DNA of 32,422 nt from Rubrivivax sp. (lineage in GTDB: Bacteria > Pseudomonadota > Gammaproteobacteria > Burkholderiales > Burkholderiaceae_C), in assembly GCA_024641945.1 (NCBI GenBank), contig JAHECD010000052.1:1-32422 (forward strand). The letters are read 5' to 3'. This document shows, one piece after another, positions 24,811-32,422 of the stretch; within the stretch, counting starts at the first letter, position 1, and every line of letters starts with the position of its first letter. The translations under genes were made by a program, and so were the position numbers. A model generated the notes under the pieces. That model made no database searches. It was not told where the DNA came from and worked only from the letters and a program-made list of their open reading frames with translations.

Positions 24811-27366
24811 GTGGCGCCGCCGCGCCGGCGTGCAGCGTTCGCGCTGATGACCGCATCGGGCTTCGCGGGCCTGGGCTACCAGATCGTCTGGACACAGCAG
24901 TCCGCGCTGTGGCTGGGACACGAAGCCGCCGCGGTGCTGGCAGTCGTGACGGCATTCTTCGGGGGTCTCGGTGTCGGCGCCTGGGCCCTTGGCAACCGCA
25001 TCGAAGGCAGCCGGCATCCCGCGCGCTGGTACGCGGCCTGCGAGGGTCTCATCGCACTGTGGAGCGTGGCACTGGCCTTCGGGCTGCAGCCCATCAGCAA
25101 TGGCATGCTGTGGCTCATCGGCGACCAGCCCGGGGCATGGTGGCAGGCGAGCGTGTCGATCTTCGGCACCATCATCGTGCTGCTGCCAGCCACGGCCGCC
25201 ATGGGCGCCACGCTGCCGGCCATGGAACGGCTGGTATCCCAGGCTGGACGCGGCGGGCGGCACCTCGCGGGCCTTTATGCCAGCAACACGCTGGGCGCCC
25301 TGTTCGGCGTCCTGGCGACCGCCTTCTGGCTCGTGCCGACGTTCGGGCTGATGCGCAGCGCGGCCTTGTGCGCAGGCCTGAATCTGGTCTGCGCGCTGTC
25401 GGTGCTGGCGCTGCGGTCGTCACCGCAACCGGGCGCGGCGGCGCCGCCTGCCGTCGCCCCTTCCGCTGCGTTGCTTAGGCTCGCCGCGACGGGCCTGCTG
25501 GGCATCGGCTTCGAGGTCGTGGTGGTCCGCGTATTGAGCCAGGTGGCGGAGGACACGGTCTACACCTTCGCGATCCTGCTGGCCGTCTATCTGCTCGGCA
25601 GCGCGCTGGGCGCGGCCGCCTACCTGCGCCTGCCATCACGCCAGGGCGACGCCCCCGCCTTGCGCCACCGATGGCTGACCCTTCAAGCCATCGCGTGCCT
25701 GCTCGGCACCGTCATGCTCTGGAGCGCCGAGCACTTGCAGCAGGCCGTGCGCAATGCGCTCGGCCCCGGCATGGCCACGGCGCTGGCGGGCGAAGTCGTG
25801 CTGGCGCTGGCGGCATTCGCGCTGCCCACCGTGGTGATGGGCGCCCTCTTCAGCCACCTGGCCACCGAGGCGAGAACGGCCGGCCACAGCCTGGGGCGTG
25901 CGCTGGCATTCAACACCGTGGGCGCGGCCGCGGCCCCGGTCTTGTTCGGGGTGCTGCTGGTGCCGGCGCTGGGGCCGAAGTTGACGCTGTTGTCGATTGC
26001 CGCGGGCTATCTGGCGCTCGGCAAGACGACCGGCGTGCGCCAGCCGCTGTTCTGGATCGCCGCGGGGACCACGCTCGTGCTGGCTGTGGGCGCGCCGCCG
26101 CTGGCCTTCGTCGATGTGCCGCCCGGCGGCCGTGTGCTGAGCTACCGCGACGGCACCATGGCCGCGGTGAGCGTGGTCGAGGATGCGCAGGGCGTCGCCC
26201 GCCTGCGCATCAACAATCGCCAGCAGGAAGGCAGCAGCGCCACGCTCTTGGCGGACGGCCGCCAGGCGTTGCTGCCACTGCTGCTGCACCCTTCCCCGCA
26301 GCGGGCCCTCTTTCTGGGCCTCGGCACCGGGACCACGGCGCTGGCGGCGGCCGAAGACCCGAAGCTTCGGGTCGATGCCGTGGAACTGCTGCCCGAGGTC
26401 ATCGCCGCGTCGGTGCTTTTCTCGGCCCACCTCAATCCGCGGCTGCAGGTCATGGCCGCCGACGCGCGACGCTACGTCAAGACCACCGGCCAGCACTACG
26501 ACGTCATCGTCTCGGACAACTTCCATCCGGCGCGCAGCGGCTCCGGCACGCTTTACACCGTCGAGCACTTTCAGGCCGTGCGCGGGCGACTGTCCGCTCA
26601 GGGTGTGTTCTGCCAATGGTTGCCGCTGCACCAGCTCGACATCGCCACGCTGCGAAGCATCGTGCGGTCCTTCATCGCGGTGTACCCGAACAGCTGGGCG
26701 ATGCTGGCGACGAACAGCCTGGAGACGCCCGTGCTCGGTCTGGTCGCCCGGCGCGACGCATCCGTCTTCCGCCTGCCTGAACTGCGCGCGGGACTGGCCC
26801 GTGGCGCCACGTCGCGGCGCCTCGAAGACTTCGGTCTGACCGATGAGCTGGCCCTGCTCGGCGGGTTCGTCGCCGGCCCGGCGTCGCTGGGCCGGCTCGC
26901 CGCGAACGCCCCCCTGAACACCGACGATCGCCCGGTGGTGTCTTACCGCGCACCGCGCATCACGTACGTGCCGGACTCGCTGCCGCGCGACCGTCTCTCG
27001 GCGCTCCTGCAGGAAGTCCACATCGAGCCCGGGGAACTGGTGGCGTCTGGATCCGAAGCCGCCTGGCCTCGGCGCCTGGCCGCCTACTGGCGCGCCCGTG
27101 ACCGCTTCATCGAAGTGGGCCGGGACGTGCGACCGTCGGCCGACCTGCCGCGCATGTTGGCGCAGGTGCGAGAACCGTTGTTGTCGGTATTGCGCATCAG
27201 CGCGGATTTCCGTCCGGCCTACGACCCGTTGCTGCGCATGGCGCTGGCACTGCGGCGCAGCGAAGCGACGGCTGCGCACGCACTGCTGGCCGACCTTGCG
27301 CAGGTTCAACCGTGGCGACCCGAGGCGCGCATGGCGCTGCGGGAGCTAAACGTCGGACCGCCATGA
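24811..27366 (+). CDS. Fused multi-pass membrane / spermidine-synthase-domain protein
   Basis: About 851 residues. The N-terminal 400-plus residues are a multi-helix membrane region (GFAGLGYQIVWTQQSALWLG, FFGGLGVGAWALGNRI, LPATAAMGATLPAMERLV, GLYASNTLGALFGVLATAFW), the pattern seen in fused MFS/spermidine-synthase proteins. From about residue 495 comes a methyltransferase-fold spermidine-synthase domain with FLGLGTGTTALAAAE, VDAVELLPEVI, YDVIVSDNFHPARSGSGTLY and VFCQWLPLHQLD. Whether it makes polyamines is not known. The start is uncertain: GTG 24811 (CAGG 8 nt before) is used; ATG 24847 is the next option, and starts at or before 24751 would lie upstream of the predicted transcription start. 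The stop overlaps a possible ATG (27363) of the next gene. Confidence 0.85.
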   Translation: MAPPRRRAAFALMTASGFAGLGYQIVWTQQSALWLGHEAAAVLAVVTAFFGGLGVGAWALGNRIEGSRHPARWYAACEGLIALWSVALAFGLQPISNGMLWLIGDQPGAWWQASVSIFGTIIVLLPATAAMGATLPAMERLVSQAGRGGRHLAGLYASNTLGALFGVLATAFWLVPTFGLMRSAALCAGLNLVCALSVLALRSSPQPGAAAPPAVAPSAALLRLAATGLLGIGFEVVVVRVLSQVAEDTVYTFAILLAVYLLGSALGAAAYLRLPSRQGDAPALRHRWLTLQAIACLLGTVMLWSAEHLQQAVRNALGPGMATALAGEVVLALAAFALPTVVMGALFSHLATEARTAGHSLGRALAFNTVGAAAAPVLFGVLLVPALGPKLTLLSIAAGYLALGKTTGVRQPLFWIAAGTTLVLAVGAPPLAFVDVPPGGRVLSYRDGTMAAVSVVEDAQGVARLRINNRQQEGSSATLLADGRQALLPLLLHPSPQRALFLGLGTGTTALAAAEDPKLRVDAVELLPEVIAASVLFSAHLNPRLQVMAADARRYVKTTGQHYDVIVSDNFHPARSGSGTLYTVEHFQAVRGRLSAQGVFCQWLPLHQLDIATLRSIVRSFIAVYPNSWAMLATNSLETPVLGLVARRDASVFRLPELRAGLARGATSRRLEDFGLTDELALLGGFVAGPASLGRLAANAPLNTDDRPVVSYRAPRITYVPDSLPRDRLSALLQEVHIEPGELVASGSEAAWPRRLAAYWRARDRFIEVGRDVRPSADLPRMLAQVREPLLSVLRISADFRPAYDPLLRMALALRRSEATAAHALLADLAQVQPWRPEARMALRELNVGPP

Positions 27367-27398
27367 CCCGATCCTCTTTTCACCAGGAGATCCCCGCC

Positions 27399-27848
27399 AT
27401 GCCCGCACTTCCCCTGCGTCGACGCAGTCTCTTGCAAACCGGTTTTGCCCTGGGGACGGCGGCCTTCCTGCCGGCTGCATGGGCGCACGAATATTTCGCA
27501 CCCAATTTCACGGTGCATCACCCGTGGGCGCGGGCCTCGGCGCCCGGCGCCACATCGGCCATCGTGTCCATGACGATCGACGAGGTCAGCCAGGCGGACC
27601 GGCTGGTCGGCGTGCGCACGCCGGTGGCAACGGGCGCGGAAATGGGCGGGCCAGGCGTCGGCCCGAAGCTGGACATCGCCATCCCGCAGGGGCAGACCAC
27701 GGAGCTGAACGAGGCCGGTGTCCATCTGCGCCTGGTCGGACTGACGATGCCGCTCGAAATGGCGCGCGAGTACCCGCTGACGCTGATCTTCGCGCGTGCC
27801 GGTGCGCTGCCGGCCAAGTTGCTGATCGACTTTCCGGCAGAACGCTGA
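27399..27848 (+). CDS. PCu(A)C-family periplasmic protein lacking the usual copper ligands
   Basis: 149 residues. The signal sequence RRRSLLQTGFALGTAAFLPA has twin-arginine character and likely cleaves after AWA. The mature fold matches copper chaperone PCu(A)C (HHPWARASAPGATSAIVSM; IPQGQTTELNEAGVHLRLVG; PLTLIFARAGALPAKLLIDF). The His-x-Met segment that normally follows the TPVAG-E stretch is replaced by TGAEMGGPGVGPKLD, and the downstream Met is absent, so copper binding by the known motif is doubtful. AGGAG lies 9 nt before the ATG at 27399; an alternative ATG at 27363 overlaps the upstream stop. It is probably co-transcribed with the spermidine-synthase fusion. Confidence 0.85.
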   Translation: MPALPLRRRSLLQTGFALGTAAFLPAAWAHEYFAPNFTVHHPWARASAPGATSAIVSMTIDEVSQADRLVGVRTPVATGAEMGGPGVGPKLDIAIPQGQTTELNEAGVHLRLVGLTMPLEMAREYPLTLIFARAGALPAKLLIDFPAER

Positions 27849-27860
27849 GCGCGGGGCAAG

Positions 27861-27905
27861 ACGTCATGAAGCGGTCATGGCGCGGTCATGCAGCGCCCGT
27901 AGCGT
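27861..27905 (+). promoter_or_regulatory. Pho-box-like promoter with three 11-bp GTCATG repeats
   Basis: GTCATG occurs at 27863, 27874 and 27885, exactly 11 bp apart; the last two units read CGGTCAT, matching 6 of 7 positions of the CTGTCAT Pho half-site. TAGCGT (27900-27905) follows 10 nt after the last GTCAT, the spacing found between Pho box and -10 in E. coli phoA. The leader to the ATG at 27981 would be about 70 nt. Confidence 0.65.
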
Positions 27906-27980
27906 GTGTGTCAGGGACGAAGTGCTCGTCGGCCTTCGCCGCCTCATGGCAGCGCAACACACACAACCGGAGTAGGAAAC

Positions 27981-30200
27981 ATGAAGTTTGCCTTCAGCAG
28001 GAACCAGATCGCACTCGCCGCCCTGGCGGCACTCGGCACCACGGCGCTCGGCACGGCGCCCACCGTGGCCACGGCAGGCGAGAAGAATGAAAAGGGCACT
28101 TACCAGACCGGCGACTTCCACAACCACACGACCTGTTCCGACGGGTCCATTTCGCTGCAGAAGCTGGTCAAGAAGTCGACCGAGAAGAGCGAGGGCAACT
28201 GGGGACTGGACTGGTTCGTGCAGGCCGGCCACGGCGGCAACGGCAACCGCAACTGCACGCTGGTCGAAGATGACAGCCTGAGCACGCCGGTCTATCCCTT
28301 CTTGCCGGGCGCCGGTCCGACGACGACGTGGGCCAACAGCATCGGCGCGGCCGCGGTGAAGGGCAATGCCACCAACGGCACGCCCCTGGCGGCCCAGGCC
28401 AACCCGAGCATGTGGCGCTGGCAGTCGGTGCAGGAGTTCTCGTATCCGGTGGTCGAGTACCTCAGCGCGCTGAAGGGCGTGCCCGCCTTCATGGGCGTCG
28501 AGTCGGTCGTGTCGGGCCACGAGCACACCTCCATGTCGGTCATCACCGGCCAGTTGCCCGACGCCATCTACAAGCAGAAGCTGCCGGCCACCGGGCCCTA
28601 CGCACCGCTCGGCAATGCCACGGCCTTGTCGCAATGGACCTACTGTTTCGATCGCGGCGACACCGACAACAGCCGCGGCGGCGGCCAGGGCTGGGACTGC
28701 TCGGTGACGGGCAGCGCCAACGCCGCCGATGCGGACTGGAACGCCACCGCAGCGAAGCTGACCAACAACAGCGGGCAGGCGGGCCATTTGAAGACCGTCC
28801 AAGCGGTGAAGTGGATGGCCGAGTTCCATCCCAAGGGCAGCTACTACGTTCCGGCGCACTTGGAACGCGCCGGCCCGTTCAACCCGAACGGGTCCAACGG
28901 CTTCAACATCGAGCACCTGCGCAACTTCAACAACGCCGGCCCCGACGTGGCGTTCGGCTTCGAGACCCAGCCGGGCCATGGCGCCTCGTCCAACCGGGGC
29001 GAATACCGGCCGAAACGCAACAACTTCGGCGGCGGCGTGATCGTCGATTCGGTCGGCGGCACGACCTACGGCGGCACCGGCGTCTACGGCGCGCAGGTCG
29101 GCGGCGTGTGGGACGCGCTGCTCGGCGAAGGCCGCAACTTCTGGTTCTTCGCCAGCTCCGACTGGCACAACCGCGGCATCTTCGGCCCCGACGACCGACG
29201 CACGACGCAGGACTTTCAACCGGGCGAATACCAGCGCAACTACACGATGATCAAGGCGGCGGATAGCAAGAACGGCCGCGGCGACGACCGCCACGGCGAC
29301 GGCCGCGACGACAGGCGACCGACGCCGATCTCGCCGCAGCAGATCGTCGACGGCTTGCGCGCAGGCAACAATTTCGCCGCCAGCGGGCAGCTGATCGACC
29401 GCCTGGCCTTCGTCGTCTGCACGGACCGGTCCGCCTCGAACATCGAGAAGATGGCCGCCGAAGCCGCCAAGGACAACACGGCCAAGTTCGAAGGCCACTG
29501 TGCCGCGATGGGAGAAAAGCTGGTCGTGCACAAGGGCGAGGACCTGATCGTCGGCATCGCGGTGCGCGACCCGTCGGGCAAGAGCTTCTCTCCCTACAGC
29601 TTCGACAACCCGTCGCTGAAGCAGGTCGGCATCAGCCAGCCGCTGGACCAGCCGGTGCTCGACCACGTCGACGTCATCCGGGGCATGGTCACCGGCTACA
29701 AGCAGCCCGGTGCCGCCGACTACGCCGGCGAATGGCCGCGCGGCTGGCTGAAGGACGACGGCAGCACGCTGACGCTGGCCGACGTGCCGGCGGCGGCGAA
29801 GAACGAGACTGCCGCCGTCATCAAGACCTTCGACAGCCGCGGCTGGAAGAAGGCGGGCAAGGACATCCTGACGATGAGCTTTCGGATCCCGAACGTGAAG
29901 GCATCGCAGTACGTGCGACTGCGCGGGAGCAACCTGCCGGCGGCCGTGCCCTTCGAGACCGACGCCAATGGCAACCCGCTGGCCGACCTGTTCACCAACG
30001 AAAACGACGTGACAAAACTGAAGATCCCGTGCACGGCGTTCGGCACGACCGAGTTCAACGGCTGCCCGTCGCACCTGGCGACGGTCGACGGCCAGAAGTA
30101 CGTCAGCTTCGACGTCGCGGCCTGGGCCGATCTCTGGTTCTACAGCAACCCGGTCTATGTCGAGGTCAAGGGCTCGACGATGGTGGCCGGGGTCCGCTGA
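27981..30200 (+). CDS. Secreted PHP-family metallohydrolase (DUF3604-like)
   Basis: 739 residues with a Sec-type signal peptide (MKFAFSRNQIALAALAALGT, cleavage near VATA). PHP metal-site motifs follow: DFHNHTTCSDGS with H47 and H49, a GVESVVSGHEHTSM segment, FHPKGSYYVPAHLERAG, and FFASSDWHNRGIFG near residue 393. The family comprises trinuclear metal phosphoesterases and related hydrolases, and some large secreted members are annotated DUF3604. An Arg/Asp/Gly low-complexity insert (NGRGDDRHGDGRDDRRP) lies around residues 430-447. GGAG and AGGA precede the ATG. The Pho-box-like promoter suggests a role in releasing phosphate outside the cell. A strong terminator follows. The substrate is unknown. 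Confidence 0.82.
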   Translation: MKFAFSRNQIALAALAALGTTALGTAPTVATAGEKNEKGTYQTGDFHNHTTCSDGSISLQKLVKKSTEKSEGNWGLDWFVQAGHGGNGNRNCTLVEDDSLSTPVYPFLPGAGPTTTWANSIGAAAVKGNATNGTPLAAQANPSMWRWQSVQEFSYPVVEYLSALKGVPAFMGVESVVSGHEHTSMSVITGQLPDAIYKQKLPATGPYAPLGNATALSQWTYCFDRGDTDNSRGGGQGWDCSVTGSANAADADWNATAAKLTNNSGQAGHLKTVQAVKWMAEFHPKGSYYVPAHLERAGPFNPNGSNGFNIEHLRNFNNAGPDVAFGFETQPGHGASSNRGEYRPKRNNFGGGVIVDSVGGTTYGGTGVYGAQVGGVWDALLGEGRNFWFFASSDWHNRGIFGPDDRRTTQDFQPGEYQRNYTMIKAADSKNGRGDDRHGDGRDDRRPTPISPQQIVDGLRAGNNFAASGQLIDRLAFVVCTDRSASNIEKMAAEAAKDNTAKFEGHCAAMGEKLVVHKGEDLIVGIAVRDPSGKSFSPYSFDNPSLKQVGISQPLDQPVLDHVDVIRGMVTGYKQPGAADYAGEWPRGWLKDDGSTLTLADVPAAAKNETAAVIKTFDSRGWKKAGKDILTMSFRIPNVKASQYVRLRGSNLPAAVPFETDANGNPLADLFTNENDVTKLKIPCTAFGTTEFNGCPSHLATVDGQKYVSFDVAAWADLWFYSNPVYVEVKGSTMVAGVR

Positions 30201-30227
30201 GTCGTCTGCGGGCTTGCCCGCCATTCG

Positions 30228-30260
30228 GGCGCCGCGCGACGACGCGCGGCGCCTTCTTGT
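30228..30260 (+). terminator. Rho-independent terminator after the PHP hydrolase gene
   Basis: GGCGCCGCGCG, loop ACGA, CGCGCGGCGCC (perfect 11-bp stem) followed by TTCTTGT. It lies 27 nt after the PHP stop and 21 nt before the next start, so it should limit or end read-through into the PPIase/hupE pair. Confidence 0.8.
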
Positions 30261-30281
30261 CGTTCTGTCCATCGAGGGCCC

Positions 30282-31145
30282 ATGTCCACATCGTCAACCT
30301 TGTCCACGCCTCACGCCGCGCCCACGGTTCGCCGCCCCGTGCGGCTGCCGGATTGGCTGCGCGAGCCGCTGCTGCACTTCGTCGTCCTGGGCGCCCTGCT
30401 CTTTGCCGCCGACCACCTCATCACCGGCCAGGTGCAGGATCCGCGCCGCATCACCGTCTCTGCCGAGGTCGACAAAGAGATCAAGACCCTGTTCGAGGCG
30501 TCCCGCGGCCGGGCGCCCGACGCCGATGAACTGAAGGCGCTGCAGGCGCGCTGGCTCGACAACGAAGTGCTCTACCGCGAAGGGCTGGCGCTGCAGGTCG
30601 ACCGTGGCGACAAGGCGATCCGCGAGCGCGTGATCTTCAAGGCGCTGAGCGTCGTCGACGCCAACGTGACGCGCCCGCCGCTCGACGAGAAGGTGTTGCG
30701 TGCATGGTTCGAGAGCCGCCGGTCCAAGTACGACGAGCCGGCGCGCTATGACTTTCAGGAAGCCGTGCTCGCCGGCGACACCTCGGAATCGGCCGTGAGG
30801 GCCTTCGTGCTCGCGCTCAATGCCGGCACCCCTGCAGACGAGAAAGCCGGCCTGCGACTGTTCAAGAGTCGTCCGCGGGACAACCTCGTGCAAAGCTACG
30901 GCGCCGAGTTCGCCAGGGCGGTCGAGCAGTCCGCGCCGGGAGAGTGGCGGGCGCTTCGCGCGCGCGACAGCTGGCGGGCGATACGGGTCGACGCCATCAC
31001 GCCGCCCCGCCCTGCCGTCTTTGAGGCCTTGCGCGGTGTCGTCCTTCAGGATTGGACCGACGCCGTGATGGCCGAACAGCGCACGGCGGCGGTGCGCGTG
31101 CTGGCCAGGAAGTACAGCGTGAAGTTCGAGGCCGCCAAGCCATGA
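30282..31145 (+). CDS. Membrane-anchored parvulin-like (peptidylprolyl isomerase family) protein
   Basis: 287 residues with one N-terminal membrane helix around 28-47 (LLHFVVLGALLFAADHLI). A SurA/PpiC-type helical N-domain follows (ELKALQARWLDNEVLYREGL), then a shortened parvulin-like domain (EFARAVEQSAPGEWRALRAR, SWRAIRVDAITPPRP) and a C-terminal helix. The catalytic core is much reduced compared with true PpiC domains, so it may be a chaperone rather than an isomerase. GAGG lies 5 nt before the ATG at 30282. Its stop overlaps the HupE gene start (ATGA), so the two are translationally coupled; it probably helps fold or assemble that protein or the secreted hydrolase. Confidence 0.78.
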   Translation: MSTSSTLSTPHAAPTVRRPVRLPDWLREPLLHFVVLGALLFAADHLITGQVQDPRRITVSAEVDKEIKTLFEASRGRAPDADELKALQARWLDNEVLYREGLALQVDRGDKAIRERVIFKALSVVDANVTRPPLDEKVLRAWFESRRSKYDEPARYDFQEAVLAGDTSESAVRAFVLALNAGTPADEKAGLRLFKSRPRDNLVQSYGAEFARAVEQSAPGEWRALRARDSWRAIRVDAITPPRPAVFEALRGVVLQDWTDAVMAEQRTAAVRVLARKYSVKFEAAKP

Positions 31146-32098
31146 ACCGGTTGCTCAGTGTGGCGCTGACCCTGGTGCTGACGGCAGCGGCGGCCCTGGC
31201 ACCGGCACAGGCCCATGAAATGACCATGGCCGAGATGGAACTTCGCGAGACTGCGCCGGGGCAGTTCCTGTGGCACTGGACGGCCACCAACGAACTGGCG
31301 TCGAACCGGGACCTGACGCCGCGCTGGCCCGACGGCTGCCGGGCGCAGGACAACGTCCTGCGCTGCGGGGCGGCGGGCCTGCGGGGCACGCTGGCGATGG
31401 ATGGCGTGGGCAAAGGCTACTCGGCCGCGCTGGTCAAGGTGTTCTGGCACGACGGCCCGTTGCGTGTCTATACGCTGACCTCGGCCCAGCCGTCGGTGCA
31501 GCTGTACGGTTCCGCCGACGATACGCGGGGCCGCGGCGAGATCGCTTCGGCCTATGTCGTGCTCGGGGTCGAACATATCCTGGGCGGCTTCGACCACCTG
31601 ATGTTCGTCATGGGGCTGTTGTTCCTTGTCGGCTTCAACCGCCGACTGCTGCTCACCATCACGGCGTTCACCGCCGCCCACAGCGTGACGCTGGCGCTCA
31701 GCGCGCTGGGCCTGCTGACCCTGCGGCCGCCACCAGTGGAAGCCACGATCGCGTTGTCGATCATGCTGGTGGCCGGTGAAGCGCTCCGAGACCGGCAGGG
31801 CCTTGCGCGCCGATGGCCCGCGCTGGTGGCCTTTCTGTTCGGACTCGTCCATGGTCTCGGCTTTGCCGGCGCGCTGAAGGAAATCGGGCTGCCCGACAAC
31901 CATCTCTGGATCGCGCTCTTGACCTTCAACGCCGGCGTCGAAGTCGGCCAGCTCATGGCCGTTGCCGCGGCCTGGCTCGTCTACTGGCTGCTGCGGGATT
32001 CGCGCTTCGTGTCGCGGGCACGCCTGGCTGCGCTCTACGGCATTGGCACGATGGCGGCGTACTGGTCGATCAGCCGCGTGGCCGCCGTGCTGTTCTGA
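31142..32098 (+). CDS. HupE/UreJ-family membrane protein
   Basis: 318 residues. A signal peptide (LLSVALTLVLTAAAALAPAQ, cleavage after AQA) leads to a periplasmic domain of about 110 residues starting HEMTMAEMEL. Then come six or so membrane helices with the His-rich motifs of the family: LGVEHILGGFDHLMFVMGLL, TAFTAAHSVTLAL, FGLVHGLGFAGAL and FNAGVEVGQL. HupE/UreJ proteins are thought to move nickel or cobalt, but this longer subfamily is widespread and not tied to hydrogenase or urease, neither of which is present here. It overlaps the parvulin-like gene by 4 nt. Confidence 0.88.
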   Translation: MNRLLSVALTLVLTAAAALAPAQAHEMTMAEMELRETAPGQFLWHWTATNELASNRDLTPRWPDGCRAQDNVLRCGAAGLRGTLAMDGVGKGYSAALVKVFWHDGPLRVYTLTSAQPSVQLYGSADDTRGRGEIASAYVVLGVEHILGGFDHLMFVMGLLFLVGFNRRLLLTITAFTAAHSVTLALSALGLLTLRPPPVEATIALSIMLVAGEALRDRQGLARRWPALVAFLFGLVHGLGFAGALKEIGLPDNHLWIALLTFNAGVEVGQLMAVAAAWLVYWLLRDSRFVSRARLAALYGIGTMAAYWSISRVAAVLF

Positions 32099-32357
32099 GC
32101 CTGGCCAGGGCCAGACTCGCGATTTGCTTCACGCGCCCTGCCCCGCCGCGGACGCCTGCGCGAGGGTCCGTGCGGGGACATCGACGCAAGGCAGTTCACC
32201 GGTGCAGTCGCGGTCGACCGACCGGACCCCGCAACGCGGTCGTTCACCCGGATTCCACGGGTCGCTGCATCGTGCCGTGCGCCGACCCTGAGCGCGACAC
32301 GGGTGCCGATTCGCGTGGACGCACTACGATCGCGGTCCCTTCACTGGCTGCCTTGCG

Positions 32358-32422
32358 ATGAACCACGACGTCCTCGTTGCCGGCGCCACCGGACTGATCG
32401 GGCGCGAACTCGTGCGCGAGCT
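32358..32422 (+). CDS. NAD(P)-binding Rossmann-fold protein (5' fragment)
   Basis: Only 21 codons are in the window. They begin MNHDVLVAGATGLIGRELVR, a glycine-rich dinucleotide-binding loop of the GATGxxG type found in NAD(P)H-binding (HIM1/NmrA-like) and semialdehyde-dehydrogenase-type proteins. A TACGAT hexamer at 32325-32330 could be its -10. The preceding 259 bp hold no other feature I can support. Confidence 0.7.
   Translation, partial: MNHDVLVAGATGLIGRELVRE

Noticed and set aside
32101..32114. Palindrome CTGGCCAGGGCCAG after the HupE-type gene
   Set aside because: The loop would be two bases and no T-run follows; could be chance.
1..32422. CRISPR arrays, tRNA/rRNA genes, insertion sequences, phage or integrase genes
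   Set aside because: None seen; no spaced repeats, no transposase-like proteins and no tRNA-like cloverleaf noticed.

Overview
The window is high-GC DNA (roughly two thirds G+C by eye) with dense, mostly co-oriented genes, short intergenic gaps and many start-stop overlaps. Gene content and protein style suggest a betaproteobacterium of the Burkholderiales, most likely Comamonadaceae-like. The chemotaxis receptors, the TRAP transporter with a MarR-regulated FAD hydroxylase, and the fused membrane/spermidine-synthase protein all fit that group. This placement is an inference from protein character; no rRNA or tRNA gene is present to confirm it.

Layout. 1-779 (-): 3'-truncated SDR oxidoreductase, divergent from sdaA (869-2260, L-serine deaminase). 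2283-4259 (-): a stand-alone chemoreceptor. 4505-18380 (+): a large chemosensory operon in the order MCP-like/CheZ-motif protein, CheY, STAS protein, CheA, MCP, PAS-MCP, CheW, CheR, CheD, CheB, then an MCP with a C-terminal Cache domain. Two sigma-28-like promoters face away from each other in the 245-bp gap before the operon, so the lone receptor and the operon may be switched on together with motility genes. The operon holds a full phosphorelay and adaptation set. It has no separate cheZ, but its first protein carries a CheZ-like D-x3-Q helix.

18492-23353 (-): a catabolic operon divergent from marR (23447-23923). It runs FAD monooxygenase, a DUF2783-type small protein, TRAP small permease, TRAP large permease, TRAP binding protein, and a rho-independent terminator. 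It probably imports and hydroxylates an aromatic acid. The shared promoter region carries a two-hexamer Fur-box-like element.

24075-24698 (+): 2OG-Fe(II) oxygenase of the TIGR02466 type. 24811-27848 (+): fused membrane/spermidine-synthase protein overlapping or abutting a PCu(A)C-like protein. 27981-32098 (+): a secreted PHP-family metallohydrolase, an 11-bp-stem terminator, a membrane-anchored parvulin-like protein and a HupE/UreJ-family membrane protein. 32358-end: start of a Rossmann-fold protein.

The most interesting signals are regulatory and modular. Pho-box-like 11-bp direct repeats lie upstream of both the PHP hydrolase (three repeats) and the spermidine-synthase fusion (two repeats), each exactly 10 nt before the same TAGCGT hexamer. 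This suggests a small phosphate-starvation regulon. The others are the candidate membrane-tethered CheY phosphatase at the head of the che operon, and a receptor whose Cache sensor is placed in the cytoplasm after the signalling hairpin.
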